Shown: positions 4,847 through 5,293 of the stretch, in pieces
How the letters are laid out: each line of letters starts with the position of its first letter
How positions within the stretch are numbered: the stretch's first letter is position 1
Origin: an uncultured Eubacteriales bacterium
Lineage (GTDB): Bacteria > Bacillota > Clostridia > Oscillospirales > CAG-272
Direction: 5' to 3'
Length of the DNA stretch: 5,293 nucleotides
Assembly: GCA_949286815.1 (NCBI GenBank)
Contig: CASEEB010000158.1
Location: 1 to 5,293, forward strand
Translations under genes and position numbers: made by a program
Notes under the pieces: generated by a model
What the model was told of the DNA's origin: nothing
Database searches by the model: none
What the model saw: the letters and a program-made list of their open reading frames with translations, nothing else

Positions 4847-5293
4847 TCAATATAGATCGTCCATAGGTAAATTTTCAATAATCCGAGCCGGATTTCCCGC
4901 AACGACAGCGTTCGCGGGAACATTTTTTGTAACCACTGAGCCGGCGCCGATTATGGCGTTGTCTCCTATGCTGACACCCGGCATGATGATGGCTCCGCCG
5001 CCTATCCATACATTGTTGCCTATATTGACGGGCAGGGAAACAGCCATACCCTTTGCGCGCTCATCAGGATTTTTAGGATGTGTTACAGAAAAAATGCATA
5101 CTTTGGGCGCGCACATAAAATTGTCTCCGATGTTTATCGGAGCGGCGTCAAGAAATACACAGTCAAAATTCATAAAAAAGTTTTCGCCGACATTTATATT
5201 GTACCCGTAGTCGCAATGAAAGGGAGGTTTTATTAAGATTTTTTCTCCGCATTTCCCGAACAGTTCCCGCAAAATTTCTTTTCTCAAGGGTTC
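4847..5293 (-). CDS. Sugar O-acetyltransferase, LacA/Maa family (N-terminus beyond the window)
   Basis: This is a left-handed parallel beta-helix enzyme that uses acetyl-CoA to acetylate a sugar hydroxyl (maltose/galactoside acetyltransferase type; exact substrate unknown). About 148 residues are visible. After EPLRKEILRELFGK, the end of the N-terminal helical domain, comes the family block PPFHCDYGYNINVGENFFMN. Hexapeptide repeats follow (INIGDN, VNIGNNVWIGGGAIIMPGVS, IGDNAIIGAGSVV), closing with AGNPARII. The catalytic His is in SVTHP, encoded at 5078-5080. The frame is open to the right edge (GAA CCC TTG...), and the TTG at 5287 is almost certainly an internal Leu codon, not the start. By comparison with full-length members (about 185-200 aa), roughly 40-50 N-terminal residues are missing. 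Its stop lies about 170 bp from the ACT promoter, so the two are likely separate units. Confidence 0.92.
   Translation of the reverse strand, partial: EPLRKEILRELFGKCGEKILIKPPFHCDYGYNINVGENFFMNFDCVFLDAAPINIGDNFMCAPKVCIFSVTHPKNPDERAKGMAVSLPVNIGNNVWIGGGAIIMPGVSIGDNAIIGAGSVVTKNVPANAVVAGNPARIIENLPMDDLY

Overview
The window looks like a chromosomal fragment of a Gram-positive, Clostridia-like Firmicute. This rests on AT-rich intergenic DNA with sigma-A-type promoters, strong AGGAGG ribosome-binding sites, a Lys-rich lipoprotein signal peptide, and protein families (ACT_7, YjcF/ElaA-like GNAT, LacA/Maa-type acetyltransferase, short UvrA) that are common in that group. The exact genus cannot be read from the sequence. 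No rRNA, tRNA, insertion sequence or CRISPR array was seen.

Layout from left to right. Positions 1-168 hold no convincing gene, but have a small inverted repeat next to a weak promoter. At 169-714 (+) lies a predicted lipoprotein of unknown function with an unusual aromatic and acidic composition. It converges on a UvrA-family ATPase at 910-3393 (-), and a strong symmetrical terminator hairpin (730-779) sits between them. The UvrA protein keeps both ATPase modules and both zinc fingers but lacks the UvrB-binding domain. It has its own promoter, overlapped by a perfect 14-bp palindrome. Upstream on the same strand come a GNAT acetyltransferase (3554-3988), an ACT-domain protein (4157-4525) with a near-consensus promoter, and, cut by the right edge, a sugar O-acetyltransferase (4847 to the edge).

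The genes do not form one recognisable pathway. The minus-strand genes look like at least three transcription units: acetyltransferase, ACT plus perhaps GNAT, and UvrA. The most interesting non-coding part is the 168 bp between the ACT gene and the GNAT gene. It contains two consecutive hairpins whose G-U pairs make sense only in minus-strand RNA. The second runs straight into a U tract and then the GNAT ribosome-binding site. It therefore looks like a terminator/attenuator in the GNAT leader, or a palindromic intergenic repeat that has taken that role. No clearly new multi-gene system was found; the annotated proteins other than the lipoprotein belong to known families.
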